Shown here piece after piece: positions 16,301-24,682 of a stretch of 64,000 nt of DNA. Source of the stretch: Micromonospora_J zhanjiangensis (GTDB taxonomy: Bacteria; Actinomycetota; Actinomycetes; Mycobacteriales; Micromonosporaceae); assembly GCF_042650605.1 (NCBI RefSeq), contig NZ_JBHSBN010000003.1, positions 62,001 to 126,000 of the forward strand, given 5' to 3'. Made by a program: the position numbers and the translations under genes. Within the stretch, counting starts at the first letter, position 1; each line of letters begins with the position of its first letter. Under the pieces are notes generated by a model, which was not told where the DNA came from, made no database searches, and saw nothing but the letters and a program-made list of their open reading frames with translations.

Positions 16301-18056
16301 CGAGCCGCCCGCACCTGCCCCGACCGGAACCCCACCGTCCGACGCGACCGCGTCCGAACCGACGCCCGCATCCCCTGACCTGCCGGGCGAGCCCACGACC
16401 CCCACGACCGTCGCGGATCCGACCCCCGCCAGCGCGGAGTCCGCCGCCGAGGAGACCGGCTATGACCCCTGGTTCACCCCGTTGACGAAGCCGACCCCGC
16501 CCACCGGTCCACCGGCCGACCCGCCGACGACGGACCCGACGACCGCGAACGGTCCCGCCACCGGGACCGGCCCGACCGCCGAGGCGAGCCCGGACACGGT
16601 GCTGCCCGCCCCGGACGGCCCGGCCGCCGGCGCGGCCACCGCGCTGCGCGCGCCGACCGTGCTCGCACCGGTCGTCCGTCCCGGTGCGAAACCCGACGGG
16701 CGACCGCCCGGCCCGACCACCCCGGCTGGTCCGGTGGACCAGCCGCCGACCGCCGACCCCGAGCAGGTGCTCTCGGCGTACCGGTGGCGGTTCCACCATG
16801 AGACGCTGCGCGAGTTGGTCGAGGACCCCGAGGAACTGCGGACCGTGCGGGACCGGTTGACCGACAAGCTGGACGGGTCGACCGACAACCGCACCCGGGC
16901 CCGACTGCTCAGCCTGCGCGCCGTGGTCTCCCGGATCCTCGGCGACCTGGGCAAGGCGTACGCCGACGGCCGGCTCGCCCTGTCGCACGCCGAGGCCACC
17001 GGCGAGTTGCGGCGGATCGCCATCGCCCAGGCCCGGCTGGCGCACGTGCTGCAGTGGCGGGGCGACTTCGCCGAGGCCGACCGGTTGTTCGAGGAGGCCA
17101 ACTCGCCGGAGTTGCCGGACCGGCTGCGGGCCACCATGCACGAGCACGCCGGCCGGTCCTGCTACGACCAGGGCCGCTACATCGAGGCGTGCAACCACTT
17201 CGAGCGCGCCCTCGAACTGCGTCGGGTCGAGGACCCGGACCTGATCGCCCGGACCGAACTGGCGCTGGACGCGGTGTTCACCAAGGTCGCGGAGAACGGC
17301 TGGGGACCGTACCCGCGTACCCGGGACGAGGTCCTGCAGACCCACCGGCCACCGGTGCCGACGTTCAGCGAGCGGGTGCAGCGCTGGGGTTACGCCGAAC
17401 CGGACGGCCAGTTGGCGATCGCGCCCAGCTATGCCGAGGTCCAGCCGTTCCGGGAGGGACTGGCCTGGGTACGCCGGCCCGAGGCCGACGCCTGGGAACT
17501 GATCGACGAGTCGGGCGACCTGGTGATCCGGGCGTCCGCCGGTTACCTGCACGTCGGCTCGTTCTCCGACGGGCTGGCCTGGGTGTCCCGCGCCGCGACC
17601 GGCGGCTGGATCGCCATCGACCGGACCGACCGGGTGGTCATCCCGGTCGGCTTCGACGACGTACGCCCGTTCCGGCGGGGCATCGCCGCGGTACGGCGGG
17701 GCCGCTGGGGTGCCGTGGACCGGACCGGACAGGTGGTGGTGCCGATGCGCTGGACCGGTTTCGCCACCGCCCTCACCGACGGCCGGTACGTCGACGGCTT
17801 CACCGACGAGGGCCTGGCCATCGTCGACGCCGACGGCCGCAAGGGCGTGGTCGACCGCACCGGTCGGGTGATCGTCCCGCCCACCCATCCCGGCCTGGTC
17901 ATCCACCCGGTGGCGTTCCTGGTCAGCAGCGGGGTCGGGCACTGGGGTGCGCTGGATCGGCGGGGCGAGCCGCTGATCGACCCGGTGCACCCGAGCCGGG
18001 TCGGTGTGCTCGACGAGATCGACCGGTTGCTGGCCGACACCAAGCCGGTGCTCTGA
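13338..18056 (+). CDS. Giant low-complexity protein with C-terminal TPR and WG-repeat domains
   Basis: A 1572-residue protein. Residues 1-40 form a short ordered N-terminus (MTGRYTGRWGEPAEPEWVF...). Residues ~40-620 are Arg/Pro/Asp/Gly-rich, with short tandem units such as SVDGRPVDGR and RPDDR. Residues ~620-1140 are Pro/Ala/Thr/Asp-rich and acidic. Residues ~1140-1330 look like TPR helices (RIAIAQARLAHVLQWRGDFA; CYDQGRYIEACNHFERALEL), and ~1345-1570 are WG-type beta repeats (GLAWVRRPEADAWELIDESG; RWGAVDRTGQVVVP). No signal peptide or membrane span is visible, so it is probably cytosolic. Function is unknown; scaffolding is an inference. The ATG has a GGGAG site about ten bases upstream. Nucleotide repeats make copy-number variation likely. 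Confidence 0.8.
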   Translation: MTGRYTGRWGEPAEPEWVFAPTSEWTAAFPGQRYPGDVGPRRRPQPTPRVARGRATVERPGSGAGAGAGSGAGADSGARPDDAASTGRYGDRRPDPSGHPQGTDRRTRGGAPPISSPPADSRPIDARSVDARPIDGGSGDRRSVDGRPVDGRSVDGRPVSPAGGGTYGVRRPDRRSDDDVHRFDDHRQPGGRPAPDHGTYRSASARADARSTGPKVDRQYRSETPPPEDTRRPAGPADRPADRWNPPTDGPPRGPAADAGRRFAGAPDQPRPPRDTPDGRRLDPPPDEARRGAPPYPSGRDTSYRPTPRQRPDREPAPPDRPDREPAPYARQDRNPAPHARPDREPPARDRHPSGGMPSEADRYGAPDPQQRRPAPTERLRPDDRRPAQDHGHAAGFGRPEPGPRPDDRHRPAGPYPDPGLRPTDRYAPQQRPDDRGRPGPHPPEAGRPPHAGPVPAGRQPDVRRPDDRARPADGVRPPRPDGPAPTGQRESIPRPDGMPARSGWLAPGPSQPADRRLTGTGSPTDTGVPSGPERPSDAERPSDAERRNEPGRPNDAGRPSGGGPRRPVGSGHPTGQDPHRSPVHGPHRPTDHDRHQPTGQDPRRFVDAGSDPRTESDPEGSTNRPRPPVAGLRLEFRPAPAPLPVSDDGVPPADEGPATADGGNDPGSPVAAGPSTAPATAGSWFTSSDRPAVAVPESAATTGSAPATGIALDTTGSTPAPRTEPAPPNPTGTTPAPGTTPAPERDAGSTTVRATTTAPPGPAAGPTPRAAAPVGPPVWKPRAPAPPVWTGPTDKRSEATPAAASSGPGIPGASSVPTAPATDASSAPASAPPEPPAAPVPGDAPGDDRPSVVPDSDAAVPVTGPDRATPTDPDPATSPTPSLDQTLPPTPDPEQATHPDQTPEPAPDPDPATSPTSGPDQALAPGPEADPPPPADAEPDAERPRDQEPAADTHSSPATADGLDEVGQADNPAAATPAEVTSVGPAAEPPAPAPTGTPPSDATASEPTPASPDLPGEPTTPTTVADPTPASAESAAEETGYDPWFTPLTKPTPPTGPPADPPTTDPTTANGPATGTGPTAEASPDTVLPAPDGPAAGAATALRAPTVLAPVVRPGAKPDGRPPGPTTPAGPVDQPPTADPEQVLSAYRWRFHHETLRELVEDPEELRTVRDRLTDKLDGSTDNRTRARLLSLRAVVSRILGDLGKAYADGRLALSHAEATGELRRIAIAQARLAHVLQWRGDFAEADRLFEEANSPELPDRLRATMHEHAGRSCYDQGRYIEACNHFERALELRRVEDPDLIARTELALDAVFTKVAENGWGPYPRTRDEVLQTHRPPVPTFSERVQRWGYAEPDGQLAIAPSYAEVQPFREGLAWVRRPEADAWELIDESGDLVIRASAGYLHVGSFSDGLAWVSRAATGGWIAIDRTDRVVIPVGFDDVRPFRRGIAAVRRGRWGAVDRTGQVVVPMRWTGFATALTDGRYVDGFTDEGLAIVDADGRKGVVDRTGRVIVPPTHPGLVIHPVAFLVSSGVGHWGALDRRGEPLIDPVHPSRVGVLDEIDRLLADTKPVL

Positions 18057-18142
18057 CCATCGGCCGGCCACCGGCCGGTCGCGCCCGCACCGCACGGCCG
18101 CGCGTCCCGGTCCGCGGTCGCTGTCGCGGGCCGGGCAGGCGT

Positions 18143-18148
18143 TAGGGT
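18143..18148 (+). promoter_or_regulatory. -10 box (TAGGGT) of a leaderless promoter
   Basis: TAGGGT ends six bases before the ATG at 18155, which points to a leaderless transcript for the aldo/keto reductase. Confidence 0.55.
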
Positions 18149-18154
18149 CGGGTC

Positions 18155-19153
18155 ATGGAATTCCGACACCTTGGCCGCTCCGGCCTGCTGGTCAGTGAGA
18201 TCTCCTACGGCAACTGGATCACCCACGGCTCGCAGGTCGAGGAGGAAGCCGCGCTGGCCTGCGTCCGGGCCGCGCGGGAGGCCGGCATCACCACGTTCGA
18301 CACCGCCGACGTGTACGCGGGCACCCGCGCCGAGGCGGTCCTCGGCCGGGCGTTGCAGGGTGAGCGCCGGGAGGGCCTGGAGATCTTCACCAAGGTCTTC
18401 TGGCCGACCGGCCCCGGCCCGAACGACCGCGGCCTGTCCCGCAAGCACATCATGGAGTCGATCGACGGGTCGCTGCGCCGGTTGCAGACCGACTACGTCG
18501 ACCTCTACCAGGCCCACCGGTACGACTTCTCCACCCCGCTGGAGGAGACGATGGAGGCGTTCGCCGATGTCGTCCGGTCCGGCAAGGCCCTCTACATCGG
18601 CGTCTCCGAGTGGACCGCCGAGCAGATCCGCGCCGGGTACGAGCTGGCCCGCGAGCTGAAGATCCACCTGGTCTCCAACCAGCCGCAGTACTCGATGCTG
18701 TGGCGGGTCATCGAGGCCGAGGTGGTGCCGGTCAGCGAGGAGCTGGGCATCGGGCAGATCGTCTGGTCGCCGATGGCCCAGGGCGTGCTGACCGGGAAGT
18801 ACCTGCCGGGTCAGCCGCCGCCGGCCGGTTCCCGGGCCACCGACGAGAAGTCCGGCGCGAGCTTCATCTCCCGGCTGCTGACCGACGACGTGCTCGGCAC
18901 GGTGCAGCGGCTGCGTCCGCTGGCCGAGCAGGCCGGCCTCAGCATGGCGCAGCTCGCCATCGCGTGGGTGCTGCAGAACCCCAACGTGTCGTCGGCGATC
19001 ATCGGCGCGACCCGGCCGGAACAGGTGCACGACAACGTCAAGGCGGCCGGCGTACGGCTCGACGCCGACCTGATGAAGGCGATCGACGAGGTGATGGACC
19101 CGATCGCCGAGCGGGACCCGGCCCGGACCGTCAGCCCGTCCCAGCGTCCGTGA
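18155..19153 (+). CDS. Aldo/keto reductase, potassium-channel beta-subunit type
   Basis: A 332-residue NADPH-dependent TIM-barrel reductase. The catalytic tetrad is visible: Asp and Tyr in FDTADVYAG (about 49-57), Lys in EIFTKVF (about 77), and His in YQAHR (about 120). The NADPH site shows SNQPQYSMLWR and the C-terminal GATRPEQVHDN. Overall it resembles the Kv-beta-like AKR6 group, which reduces aldehydes and ketones with broad specificity. The physiological substrate is not evident. It is a single gene with its own leaderless promoter, convergent with the M50 protease gene. Confidence 0.88.
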   Translation: MEFRHLGRSGLLVSEISYGNWITHGSQVEEEAALACVRAAREAGITTFDTADVYAGTRAEAVLGRALQGERREGLEIFTKVFWPTGPGPNDRGLSRKHIMESIDGSLRRLQTDYVDLYQAHRYDFSTPLEETMEAFADVVRSGKALYIGVSEWTAEQIRAGYELARELKIHLVSNQPQYSMLWRVIEAEVVPVSEELGIGQIVWSPMAQGVLTGKYLPGQPPPAGSRATDEKSGASFISRLLTDDVLGTVQRLRPLAEQAGLSMAQLAIAWVLQNPNVSSAIIGATRPEQVHDNVKAAGVRLDADLMKAIDEVMDPIAERDPARTVSPSQRP

Positions 19154-19267
19154 CGGCGTGACCGACCGGTCCGCGGTCGCCCGGGGCGGCGACCGCGGAC
19201 CGGCGGCGGGTGTCTGTCCGGCCGCGGCTCGACGGCCGGCCGGATCAGGCCGCGGCTCGGCGGCCGG

Positions 19268-20080
19268 TCACCAGCTCTGCCAGAACCGGATCAGGCTGAA
19301 GCCCTCGGCGTACAGCTGCGCCGGCAGGCCGAGGAAGTCGCCCACCGCGAAGACGCCGGAGAAGAACCAGCCGTTGATCCGCGGGTTCCACAGCAGGGCG
19401 AACAACAGCAGGAACCCGTACGGGGCCATCAGGTCGTAGCCGCGGCGCCACTGCGGCGACAGCCAGGGCTGAACGATGTTGCCGCCGTCCAGGCCGGGCA
19501 CCGGCATCAGGTTGAGCACGCTGGCCGTGAGCTGCAGGAAGCCGAGCAGCGCCACCCCGGCCCAGAACTCCAGATGGGCCAGGCTCAGGCTGCTCGTGAC
19601 GGCGAACGGCACCACCAGAATCAGCGCGAACAGCACGTTGGTCGCCGGTCCGGCCAGACTGACCAGGCTGTGCCGCAGCCGGCCGGGAATCGCGTGCCGG
19701 TCCACCCAGACCGCGCCGCCGGGCAGGCCGATCCCGCCGAGCAGCACGATGAACACCGGGAAGACGATGGACAGCAGCGGATGGCTGTACTTGAGCGGGT
19801 TCAGGGTCAGGTAGCCGCGGTGCGCGACGCTCCGGTCGCCGGCCCGGAACGCGACGACGGCGTGCGCGTACTCGTGCAGGCAGAGCGAGACCAGCCACCC
19901 GGTGACCACGAACAGGAAGACGTCGAACCGGACGTTGCCCACCCGGTTCCAGGCCAGCACCCCGCTGGTGACGAAGAGCGCCACCAGCCCCAGGAAGATC
20001 GGGCTCGGCCGGAACGCCGCCCGGGGCATCCCGAGGATGAGCCGGTCGGCGCCGGACCGGTCGGGGCCCGTCACGTTCAC
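19268..20080 (-). CDS. Site-2 protease family (M50) zinc metalloprotease
   Basis: A 270-residue integral membrane protein. The zinc-binding HEYAH motif lies in the second hydrophobic segment (CLHEYAHAVVAFRAGD, about residue 60) and the third ligand in NLMPVPGLDGG near residue 180. That arrangement is the compact M50B (rhomboid-independent site-2 protease-like) fold, which cuts peptides within the membrane. About six spans are predicted. The GTG start overlaps the stop of the 66-residue gene by 4 bp (GTGA); a second in-frame GTG two codons in is an alternative. The substrate is unknown. Confidence 0.85.
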   Translation of the reverse strand: MNVTGPDRSGADRLILGMPRAAFRPSPIFLGLVALFVTSGVLAWNRVGNVRFDVFLFVVTGWLVSLCLHEYAHAVVAFRAGDRSVAHRGYLTLNPLKYSHPLLSIVFPVFIVLLGGIGLPGGAVWVDRHAIPGRLRHSLVSLAGPATNVLFALILVVPFAVTSSLSLAHLEFWAGVALLGFLQLTASVLNLMPVPGLDGGNIVQPWLSPQWRRGYDLMAPYGFLLLFALLWNPRINGWFFSGVFAVGDFLGLPAQLYAEGFSLIRFWQSW

Positions 20081-20277
20081 TCCGACGCCGGCGCCAGGCT
20101 CATCCGGTACTCGAACCGGTCGTCCTCCACCAGAGCCACCGAGACCACCCCGGACGAGGCGAGGTCGCGCCAGGTCTGGCCGATCCAGGACTCGGCGTCG
20201 GCCTGACTGCCGAACGTCTCGGCGGGCCCGTCCACCGGGTTGCCGTCCGTGTCCTCGTACCGCCAGCTCCACGGCAT
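20077..20277 (-). CDS. Small conserved-type hypothetical protein, 66 aa
   Basis: A 66-residue soluble acidic protein beginning MPWSWRYEDTDGNPVDGPAE, with a central QADAESWIGQTWRDLASSG and ending in RMSLAPASE. I do not recognise a named domain. The ATG (20275-20277) has a GAGGGAG ribosome-binding site, and the longer open frame upstream is not supported. It is translationally coupled (4-bp overlap) to the M50 protease gene, so the two products may act together, for example as a regulator or substrate; that is only inference. Confidence 0.7.
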   Translation of the reverse strand: MPWSWRYEDTDGNPVDGPAETFGSQADAESWIGQTWRDLASSGVVSVALVEDDRFEYRMSLAPASE

Positions 20278-20407
20278 ATCGCGTCTCCCTCTCAGCAGTA
20301 CCCGCCCGACGAACCCTCGCCAGCCTAGTCCGGCACCGACGGTGGCCGGCCACCCCGGCCACCCGGCGGGCGCCCGGCCGGACGACACGGCCGCGGCCCG
20401 GGGCCTT

Positions 20408-20413
20408 TAAGGT
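20408..20413 (+). promoter_or_regulatory. -10 box (TAAGGT) of a leaderless promoter
   Basis: TAAGGT ends six bases before the ATG of the cobU-cobT fusion gene. I looked for a cobalamin riboswitch in 20278-20419 and saw no convincing B12-box. Confidence 0.5.
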
Positions 20414-20419
20414 ACGGGC

Positions 20420-22471
20420 ATGTCGGTTGACGGGTGGAACACGCTTCTCGTGCTCGGCGGGATCCGGTCGGGCAAGTCCGAGTTCGCCGAGTCGCTGGTC
20501 GGTGAGCACGGTCCGGTCCGGTACGTCGCGACCGCCCCGACGGTCTCCGGCGAGGACCCGGAGTGGACCACCCGGATCGACGACCATCGGCGGCGCCGGC
20601 CGGCGACCTGGACCACCGACGAGGCCGGCGCCGACCCGTCCCGGCTGGCGGAGATCATCAATGCCGCCCGGCCGGACGAGACGCTGCTCGTCGACGACCT
20701 GGGCGGCTGGGTCACCGTACTGCTGGACCCGGCCCACCAGCCGGCCGACGACGTCGCCACCATCGCCGAACTGGCCGCCGCGGTCCGCGACTGCGCGGCC
20801 CGGCTGGTGCTGGTCAGTCCCGAGGTGGGGTTGTCGCTGGTGCCGGTCACCCCGCTCGGCCGGGCCTTCGCGGACGCGCTCGGCTCGGCCAACCAGGCGG
20901 TGGCGCGGGCCTGCGACGCCGTGGTGCTGGTGGTGGCCGGGCAGCCGGCCTGGCTCAAACCGGACACCGGCCCGGCGACCGGCGGCACCGCCATCACCGG
21001 CCCGACGACCGGCGGCACCGCCATCACCGGCCCGACGACCGGCGGCGACGCGTTCGGCGATCCGGCGGTCGGCGGCGCGCCGGCCCCCGACCTGCCGGTC
21101 GGGACGGTGCCCACCCAGACCACGGCGGGGCCGGCCCCGGCCGGAGTCCCGGACGCCGACGTCGTCCCGGCGACCTCGCCCGAGGTGTTCACCCCGACCG
21201 TCCCGTCGGCGCCCCCGGCCCCGGCGGCCACCGGGGACAACTGGACCGCGCCGACGATGACGCTGCCGATGGTGGCCACCGGCCTGGTCATCCAGCCCGG
21301 CATGGAACTGCCGTTGCCGGACGACTTCGCCGGACCGCAGGCGCTGGAGCGGCTCGCCACCCTGGACATCCCCGGCGCCGGCCTGGGTGAGCTGGAACGG
21401 GTGGTCGGCTTCGCGGCCGCCACCCAGGCCACGGCCACCCCGCGACCGTGGCGGTCGGCCCGGGTGCTGCTGCTGCACGGCGACCATCCGGGTGGCGCCG
21501 CGGCCGGGGTGCCGGACGGCGACGCGGCCCGCCGGGTGGCCCAGGCCCGGTCCGGCGACGGGCCGCTGGCCCGGCTGGCCGCCGAGGCCGGCGCGCAGGT
21601 GCAGGTCGTCGAGGCGCCGGCCACCGGCCGGATCGAGCGGGAACCGGCGCTGTCCGAGTCGGCCGTGGAATCGGCGCTGCGCTACGGCTGGCGGCTGGCC
21701 GAGGAGGCGGCGGACGCGGGCGTACAGGTGCTCGTGCTGGCCGCCTGCGGCGCCGGCACGGACGCCGCCGCCGCGGCGGTGCTGGCGGCGACGGCCGGGG
21801 CCGAACCGGCCGCCGTCCTGGGCCGGGTGGTGACCACCGGCGGCCAGGTGGACGACGCCGCCTGGATGGCCCGCTGCACGGCGGTACGCGACGCGCTGCA
21901 CCGGACCCGGCACTCCGACCGCAACCCTCGCAACGTGCTGGCCGACCTGGCCGGTGGGGACATCGCGATCGCCACCGGCGCCCTGCTCGGCGCCACCGCC
22001 CGGCGGCTGCCGGTGCTGCTGGACGGCCCGGTCGGGGTGGCCGCCGCGCTGGTCAGCCGGGACCTCGCCGGCCAGGCCCGGCACTGGTGCCTGCTGCCCG
22101 ACCACGGCGGCCACCCGGCCGTCCGGCTGGCCGCCGACGTGCTCGGCCTGACCCCGCTGTTCAACCTGCGGGTCGACCTCGGCGAGGGAGCCACCGCGCT
22201 GGCCGCGCTGCCGATGCTCAACTCGGTGCTCACCCTGGCCGGCGCGCTGCCGGTGCACCCGACCCTGGCCACCGACCCGGCCGGCGGGGACGAGGAGTTC
22301 ACCGAGCCGCCGACCGGCCCGGGGCCGGCGGCCCCGGACCGGCCGGACGAGACTCCCCCCGCCCACCGCACCGAACCGGACGCCCCGGGCGACGACCACG
22401 GTGCCGACGGGGCCGACGGCACCGACCCGGGCCGGCTCGCCGACGGGGCCGGCGCCCCGCGTGGTGCCTGA
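20420..22471 (+). CDS. cobUT: CobU-CobT fusion: cobinamide kinase/guanylyltransferase plus NaMN:DMB phosphoribosyltransferase
   Basis: A 683-residue bifunctional cobalamin-assembly protein. Residues ~1-180 are CobU: P-loop GGIRSGKSEFAE, EDPEWTTRIDDHRRRRP, and LVDDLGGWVT. They activate adenosylcobinamide to the GDP form. Residues ~180-300 form a Gly/Thr/Pro/Ala linker with a 10-residue tandem repeat. Residues ~300-620 are CobT-like, with GRVVTTGGQVDDA, the nucleotide-base region and LRVDLGEGATALAALPML, whose Glu corresponds to the catalytic base of CobT. A disordered acidic tail follows. The classic SHRSAEPGH-like stretch reads LLPDHGGH, so the CobT half is divergent. cobS overlaps its 3' end. 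Confidence 0.87.
   Translation: MSVDGWNTLLVLGGIRSGKSEFAESLVGEHGPVRYVATAPTVSGEDPEWTTRIDDHRRRRPATWTTDEAGADPSRLAEIINAARPDETLLVDDLGGWVTVLLDPAHQPADDVATIAELAAAVRDCAARLVLVSPEVGLSLVPVTPLGRAFADALGSANQAVARACDAVVLVVAGQPAWLKPDTGPATGGTAITGPTTGGTAITGPTTGGDAFGDPAVGGAPAPDLPVGTVPTQTTAGPAPAGVPDADVVPATSPEVFTPTVPSAPPAPAATGDNWTAPTMTLPMVATGLVIQPGMELPLPDDFAGPQALERLATLDIPGAGLGELERVVGFAAATQATATPRPWRSARVLLLHGDHPGGAAAGVPDGDAARRVAQARSGDGPLARLAAEAGAQVQVVEAPATGRIEREPALSESAVESALRYGWRLAEEAADAGVQVLVLAACGAGTDAAAAAVLAATAGAEPAAVLGRVVTTGGQVDDAAWMARCTAVRDALHRTRHSDRNPRNVLADLAGGDIAIATGALLGATARRLPVLLDGPVGVAAALVSRDLAGQARHWCLLPDHGGHPAVRLAADVLGLTPLFNLRVDLGEGATALAALPMLNSVLTLAGALPVHPTLATDPAGGDEEFTEPPTGPGPAAPDRPDETPPAHRTEPDAPGDDHGADGADGTDPGRLADGAGAPRGA
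20978..21052. repeat. 30-bp in-frame tandem repeat in the CobU-CobT linker
   Basis: Two perfect 30-bp units (20978-21007 and 21008-21037) and part of a third encode a repeated TGGTAITGPT in the interdomain linker. Unit length is a multiple of three, so length can vary without frameshift. Confidence 0.9.
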
Positions 22472-23237
22472 CGACGGGCGGATACCGGCCGGCGTCCGGC
22501 TGGCCGTCACCACGTTCACCGTCCTGCCGGTACGGGCCGGTCGGGTGGACCGGTCGAGCGCGGCGGTTGCGATGGCCCTCGCCCCGGCCGTGGGCGCCGC
22601 CCTGGGGCTGCCGCTCGCCGGGCTCCTGCTCGGCGTCGGCGCGGTCGGACCGCCGCTGGTGGCCGCCGGCGTCACCGTCGCGGCGGGCGCCCTGCTGACC
22701 CGGGGACTGCATCTGGACGGCCTGGCCGACACGGTGGACGCGCTCGGGTCGTACCGGCGGGGGGCCGCCGCGCTGGAGATCATGAAGAAGCCGGACGTCG
22801 GGCCGTTCGGGGTGGTCGCGCTGGTCCTCGTACTGCTGGTGCAGGCCGCGGCGTTGGCGGCGCTGACCGCCCGGCCCTGGCCGGCGACGCTGGCCGCGCT
22901 GGTCACCGGCGCCGCCGCCGGCCGGCTCGGGGTGGCCTGGGCCTGCCGGCGCGGCGTCCCGGCGGCCCGGCCGACCGGTCTCGGCGCGCTGGTCGCCGGC
23001 ACGGTCGGCCGGCCGGCCCTGGCGGTGGGCACGCTCGCCGTCTGCGCCGTCGCGGTGGCCGCCGTGCCGGGTCGACCGGCCCAGGGGCCGCTCGCCGTCG
23101 TCGCGGCGCTCGGCGTCACCCTGTTGGCGCTGCGGCACGCGGTACGCCGGTTCGGCGGCATCACCGGCGACGTGCTGGGCGCGGTCGTCGAGCTGGTCAG
23201 CACCCTGGTGTACGTGGGGCTGGCGCTGACCGGCTGA
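22461..23237 (+). CDS. cobS: Adenosylcobinamide-GDP ribazoletransferase (cobalamin synthase)
   Basis: A 258-residue membrane enzyme that joins adenosylcobinamide-GDP with alpha-ribazole to give adenosylcobalamin. The conserved HLDGLADTVDALG motif (about 85-97), the following EIMKKPDVGPFG, and the late GGITGDVLGA are intact, and about seven membrane spans are visible. The GTG start at 22461 overlaps the cobU-cobT stop by 11 bp (a second GTG three bases later is equally possible), so translation is coupled. This pair completes nucleotide-loop assembly in one operon. Confidence 0.92.
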   Translation: MVPDDGRIPAGVRLAVTTFTVLPVRAGRVDRSSAAVAMALAPAVGAALGLPLAGLLLGVGAVGPPLVAAGVTVAAGALLTRGLHLDGLADTVDALGSYRRGAAALEIMKKPDVGPFGVVALVLVLLVQAAALAALTARPWPATLAALVTGAAAGRLGVAWACRRGVPAARPTGLGALVAGTVGRPALAVGTLAVCAVAVAAVPGRPAQGPLAVVAALGVTLLALRHAVRRFGGITGDVLGAVVELVSTLVYVGLALTG

Positions 23238-23309
23238 GGAACGTCGGCCGGCGGCGGTAGCGTCGCAGACGACGACACCAGCACCCTGACCGGCCACCGG
23301 GAGCATGAG

Positions 23310-24584
23310 ATGACCATCACGGACGACTACCTGCCCGTACCGGTCCCCGAGTCGCTGACCGCCACCTACCTGGTCCCCACCTCCGGGGAACCGCCGCTGA
23401 CCCCGGCCGAGGCGGTCGCGGCGCTGGGCGACCGGCTGGCCGCACCGGTCCGCGACCTGGCCACCCAGATGATCGACAGCCCGTTGCTGACCGTCGACAC
23501 CCGCCCGGTGGTCGACTTCCCGCACCTGCCGCCGGACCTGCTCGCCGCGTTCGGCGCGACGGGGGAACAACTGGCCCGGCTCGCCGCGGCCAGTCACCTG
23601 GTCGTGGTCGACGCCAGTTACCGGCCCGGCTGGCCGCCGGCACACGAGTGGGCCGCCCGGGCGGTCGCGGCGGCGCTGGCCGAGTCGCTGGACGCCGACC
23701 TGATCGACGTCTTCGCCCTGCAGATCCTGTCACCGGCGGTGGCGCTGCGCTCGCTGCCCGACGCCGACGGCCGGGTACGCCTGGTCGACTGGCTGCTGGT
23801 CCCCTACTCCTCCGACGCGGACGGGCTGTGGTTCACCACCAAGGGGTTGCGCCGGTTCGGCCTGCTGGAGCTGCAGGCCGAGGGGGTGCCGCCGCACCTC
23901 ACCCGGGCCTGGGGCGCGGTGATGACCGGGGTGGCCCGCCGGATCCTGCGCACCTGGACCGAGGAGCTGACCGCCACCGAGCCACCGGCGTTCGCGCAGT
24001 TGCCGATCCGGGCCACCGTCTCGGGGCACGACATCGCCGTGGCGTACGGAAACCCGGATCAGCACGACGGCGGCCGGCCGGCCACGCTGCGGCTGGAACT
24101 CGACCCGGCGCCCGATCCGGACGCCGACTCGTTCCTGAGCCTGCGCCCGCCGGCCGGGCACACCGGTCCCCCGGGCCGCTACTTCGCCGCGGTCTGCGCC
24201 ACCCTGTTCGGGGCCACCGGCTCCGACGTGCGGTACACCCGACCCGCCGACGCGATGGCGACGGCCATCGCCACCGCCCGGGACCGGCTGCCCGACATCC
24301 GGGACCGGTTCCTGGCCGACGAGTTGCCCGCCGACGCCCAACTGGTGGTGAAGTACGCCCTGCCCTCGGACGACGGCCCGGAGTACGTCTGGGCCACCGT
24401 CACCTCGTGGCTGGACCCGGACCGGATCCTGGGCAGCGGCGCCAACGACGCCACCACCGACCCGGCCGTCCGGATGGGCTGCCCGGTGATGGTGAACACC
24501 GACGACGTTGTCGACTGGGCGGTGCTGGACGGCACCGGGGTGGTCGAGGGCGGCTGGACCCAGGCGGTGCTGGACGCGGGCTGA
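23310..24584 (+). CDS. Hypothetical protein with C-terminal DUF2314-like domain
   Basis: A 424-residue soluble protein without signal peptide. Residues ~1-310 are not a family I recognise; they contain a hydrophobic alpha/beta segment (LARLAAASHLVVVDASYRPG) and LLVPYSSDADGLWFTTKGLRRFG. The last ~110 residues fit DUF2314 (AQLVVKYALPSDDGPEYVWA, then GCPVMVNTDDVVDWAVLDG), a domain found in YegJ-type proteins of unknown role. The ATG has a GGGAG site nine bases upstream. It stands alone between cobS and an aldo/keto reductase; neither neighbour suggests a job. Confidence 0.7.
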   Translation: MTITDDYLPVPVPESLTATYLVPTSGEPPLTPAEAVAALGDRLAAPVRDLATQMIDSPLLTVDTRPVVDFPHLPPDLLAAFGATGEQLARLAAASHLVVVDASYRPGWPPAHEWAARAVAAALAESLDADLIDVFALQILSPAVALRSLPDADGRVRLVDWLLVPYSSDADGLWFTTKGLRRFGLLELQAEGVPPHLTRAWGAVMTGVARRILRTWTEELTATEPPAFAQLPIRATVSGHDIAVAYGNPDQHDGGRPATLRLELDPAPDPDADSFLSLRPPAGHTGPPGRYFAAVCATLFGATGSDVRYTRPADAMATAIATARDRLPDIRDRFLADELPADAQLVVKYALPSDDGPEYVWATVTSWLDPDRILGSGANDATTDPAVRMGCPVMVNTDDVVDWAVLDGTGVVEGGWTQAVLDAG

Positions 24585-24682
24585 CCCCGGCGGCGCCCGC
24601 CCGGCGGTGGAATCACGGTGGTCGCCCCGACCCGGTCGGTGGCAGGATTCGATCAACGAACCGCACCGATCATGGGAGACGC

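Noticed and set aside
13683..18095. Long minus-strand frames opposite the 1572-aa gene
   Set aside because: Low-complexity mirror translations. The plus strand has conserved TPR and WG modules at its end and a plausible start.
20278..20419. Possible cobalamin riboswitch upstream of cobU-cobT
   Set aside because: No B12-box-like sequence was seen, and a leaderless -10 box abuts the start codon.
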